Of a DNA stretch of 6,231 bases, positions 4,742 to 6,231 are shown piece by piece. Location: assembly GCA_047616325.1 (NCBI GenBank), contig JBLHGN010000222.1:1-6231 (forward strand). Reading direction: 5' to 3'. The notes beneath the pieces are model-generated. The model saw only the letters and a list, made by a program, of their open reading frames with translations. It did no database searches and had not been told where the DNA came from. The position numbers were made by a program, and so were the translations under genes. How positions within the stretch are numbered: position 1 is the stretch's first letter; each line of letters begins with the position of its first letter. The DNA is from JBLHGN01 sp047616325 (GTDB lineage: Bacteria; Pseudomonadota; Gammaproteobacteria; Pseudomonadales; Cellvibrionaceae).

Positions 4742-6231
4742 TTAATGCCCTACATATTCTTTTAACAGGCTAGGTACATCTAAAATAAGTGCGATAGTTC
4801 CATCGCCGGTAATCGTGGCTCCGGCCATTCCCGGCGTCCCCTGAAGCATTCTGCCGAGGGGTTTAATTACCACCTCTTCTTGACCTATTAACCGATCAAC
4901 CACAAAACCAACTCTTTGCGTACCGACAGAAACGATTACCACGTGCCCTTCTTCCGACAGAGACTCTGCAAAGCTAGCGCCTTTAACTAGCCACCGTTTT
5001 AAATAGAACATAGGAATGGCTTTTTGCCGAATAGTAATGCATTCCTGACCATCGACAATATTGCTTTTTGCCAAATCCATATTAAAAATCTCATTCACAC
5101 TTGCTAGTGGCAGAGCAAAACTCTGGTTGGCCAGTTGAATCATCAAGGTTGGCATAATAGCCAAGGTCAACGGTACTTTGATAATAATGCGGGTGCCCAC
5201 ACCTATCTTGGATTCAATCTGGATGGAGCCATTAAGCTGAGAAATCTTGGTCTTTACTACGTCCATTCCCACACCGCGGCCAGACACGTCAGATATTTCT
5301 GTTTTGGTGGAGAAACCCGGAGCAAAAATCAAATTAAATGCTTCAACGTCCGAGAGTCGATGTGCTGCATCGCTATCCAAAATACCTTTCTCAACCGCTT
5401 TCATGCGCAGCGCTTCGGGGTCCATACCTCCACCGTCATCCGTGATTGACAGCAAAATATGATCGCCCTCTTGTTCGGCGGCTAAAATTACTTTTCCCTC
5501 GCGGCTCTTGCCATTTTTTTCTCGCACATCGGACAATTCAATCCCGTGGTCCACCGAGTTCCGCACCAAGTGAACCAGAGGATCGGCCAATGCCTCTACA
5601 AGGTTTTTATCCAGATCTGTCTCTTCGCCTTGCAGTTCGAGGGATATCTCCTTTTTAAGGTTGCGCGCCAAATCGCGCACTACACGAGGGAAGCGGCCAA
5701 ATACTTTCTTGATAGGCTGCATGCGTGTTTTCATCACCGAAGACTGTAAATCTCCAGTAACCACATCCAAGTTGGCAACAGCTTTTTGCATGGCTTCGTC
5801 GGAGGTTTCTAAACCCAAGCGAACCAAACGATTGCGCACTAATACCAGCTCGCCCACCATGTTCATAATGTCATCTAGGCGCTGCGTATCCACCCTTACC
5901 GTAGTTTCCCCTTGAGCTGATTGCTGCGAAGAGGCCGGTTCGCGTGATTTAGCAGGCTCAGGGCTGGCAGGAGGTGGCGCCTTGGCTGGTGGTACTATAT
6001 TGCCTTTGGCGACTGGCTTCGGTGCGGCGGGTTTAGGCGGTGCCACAGGCGCTGCTTGCGGTGCCTTTACTGCGGGGGCACTTGCCGTATAGGCCTTTAC
6101 TGGTGCGTTACCCTTGCCATGAAATTGATCGAGAAGGTTTTCAAATTCATCATCGGTTATGAGCTCACCAGCAGACGCTGGTTTGTGTACAGCAGGCGCT
6201 GAGGTGCCTATTGCCGCTGCGCCAGAGCCTG
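4742..6231 (-). CDS. cheA: Chemotaxis histidine kinase CheA (5' end missing)
   Basis: CheA is the array kinase that phosphorylates CheY and CheB. The frame is open from the right edge, so the 495 visible codons are the C-terminal part; the P1 domain with the phospho-histidine is outside. Fragment residues: ITDDEFENLLDQFHGKG (24-40), a Pro/Ala/Lys-rich linker (about 41-107), the P3 dimerisation domain (about 110-175, RVDTQRLDDIMNMVGELVLV), and the P4 ATPase with N box VRNSVDHGIE (222-231), G1 DDGGGMD (264-270), F box FAPGFSTK (302-309) and G2 GRGVGMD (317-323). The CheW-like P5 domain (about 355-490) follows and the protein ends LLKEYVGH. All ATP-binding motifs are intact. A GTG at 6046 lies inside the linker and is not a real start. 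The acidic motif ahead of the linker is at the place where Vibrio-type CheA interacts with ParP, consistent with parC and parP downstream. Confidence 0.98.
   Translation of the reverse strand, partial: GSGAAAIGTSAPAVHKPASAGELITDDEFENLLDQFHGKGNAPVKAYTASAPAVKAPQAAPVAPPKPAAPKPVAKGNIVPPAKAPPPASPEPAKSREPASSQQSAQGETTVRVDTQRLDDIMNMVGELVLVRNRLVRLGLETSDEAMQKAVANLDVVTGDLQSSVMKTRMQPIKKVFGRFPRVVRDLARNLKKEISLELQGEETDLDKNLVEALADPLVHLVRNSVDHGIELSDVREKNGKSREGKVILAAEQEGDHILLSITDDGGGMDPEALRMKAVEKGILDSDAAHRLSDVEAFNLIFAPGFSTKTEISDVSGRGVGMDVVKTKISQLNGSIQIESKIGVGTRIIIKVPLTLAIMPTLMIQLANQSFALPLASVNEIFNMDLAKSNIVDGQECITIRQKAIPMFYLKRWLVKGASFAESLSEEGHVVIVSVGTQRVGFVVDRLIGQEEVVIKPLGRMLQGTPGMAGATITGDGTIALILDVPSLLKEYVGH

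Noticed and set aside
4742..6046. cheA as a complete 434-aa gene starting at the GTG at 6046
   Set aside because: The same frame is open for 61 further codons to the window edge and encodes conserved CheA sequence, so the GTG is an internal valine codon in the linker.

Overview
The window is the downstream half of a gammaproteobacterial flagellar chemotaxis operon. Every recognisable gene is on the minus strand, so transcription runs from high to low coordinates. The order is cheA (5' end outside the window), cheB, motC, motD, a ParA-type ATPase of the ParC group, and the first 65 codons of a probable ParP/CheW-domain protein. This is the layout known from Pseudomonas (cheY-cheZ-cheA-cheB-motC-motD-parA-CheW-domain gene-cheW). 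Protein motifs, moderate GC and AT-rich gaps suit a marine Pseudomonas relative such as the Cellvibrionaceae (Saccharophagus/Teredinibacter type). The genus is inference.

Layout from right to left: 6231-4742 cheA, 178 bp gap, 4563-3454 cheB, 98 bp gap, 3355-2615 motC, 229 bp gap with a 9-bp tandem repeat, 2385-1441 motD, 418 bp gap with a 187-bp imperfect palindrome, 1013-195 parC (probable TTG start), and then parP, whose ATG shares one base with the parC stop (TGATG).

The genes serve one process. CheA phosphorylates CheB (and, from outside the window, CheY). CheB resets receptor methylation. MotC/MotD form the ion-driven stator. ParC and ParP place chemosensory arrays at the cell pole through CheA. 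The CheA fragment keeps an acidic motif (ITDDEFENLLDQFHGKG) just before its Pro/Ala linker, a candidate for the segment that ParP recognises.

The coding genes are conventional. The most unusual signal is non-coding: a palindrome at 1030-1216 ending next to the parC ribosome-binding site. Along 50 ungapped positions counted in its two longer stem blocks, every wobble-type mismatch (8 of 8) becomes a G-U pair only in the minus-strand RNA, the strand of the operon transcript. It may be a MITE-like repeat that acts as an RNA, or a structured leader separating the motor genes from the polar-localisation genes. A second oddity is the 229 bp motC-motD spacer: motD has no visible Shine-Dalgarno, and a 65-codon Cys/Ser-rich frame overlaps its start by ATGA.
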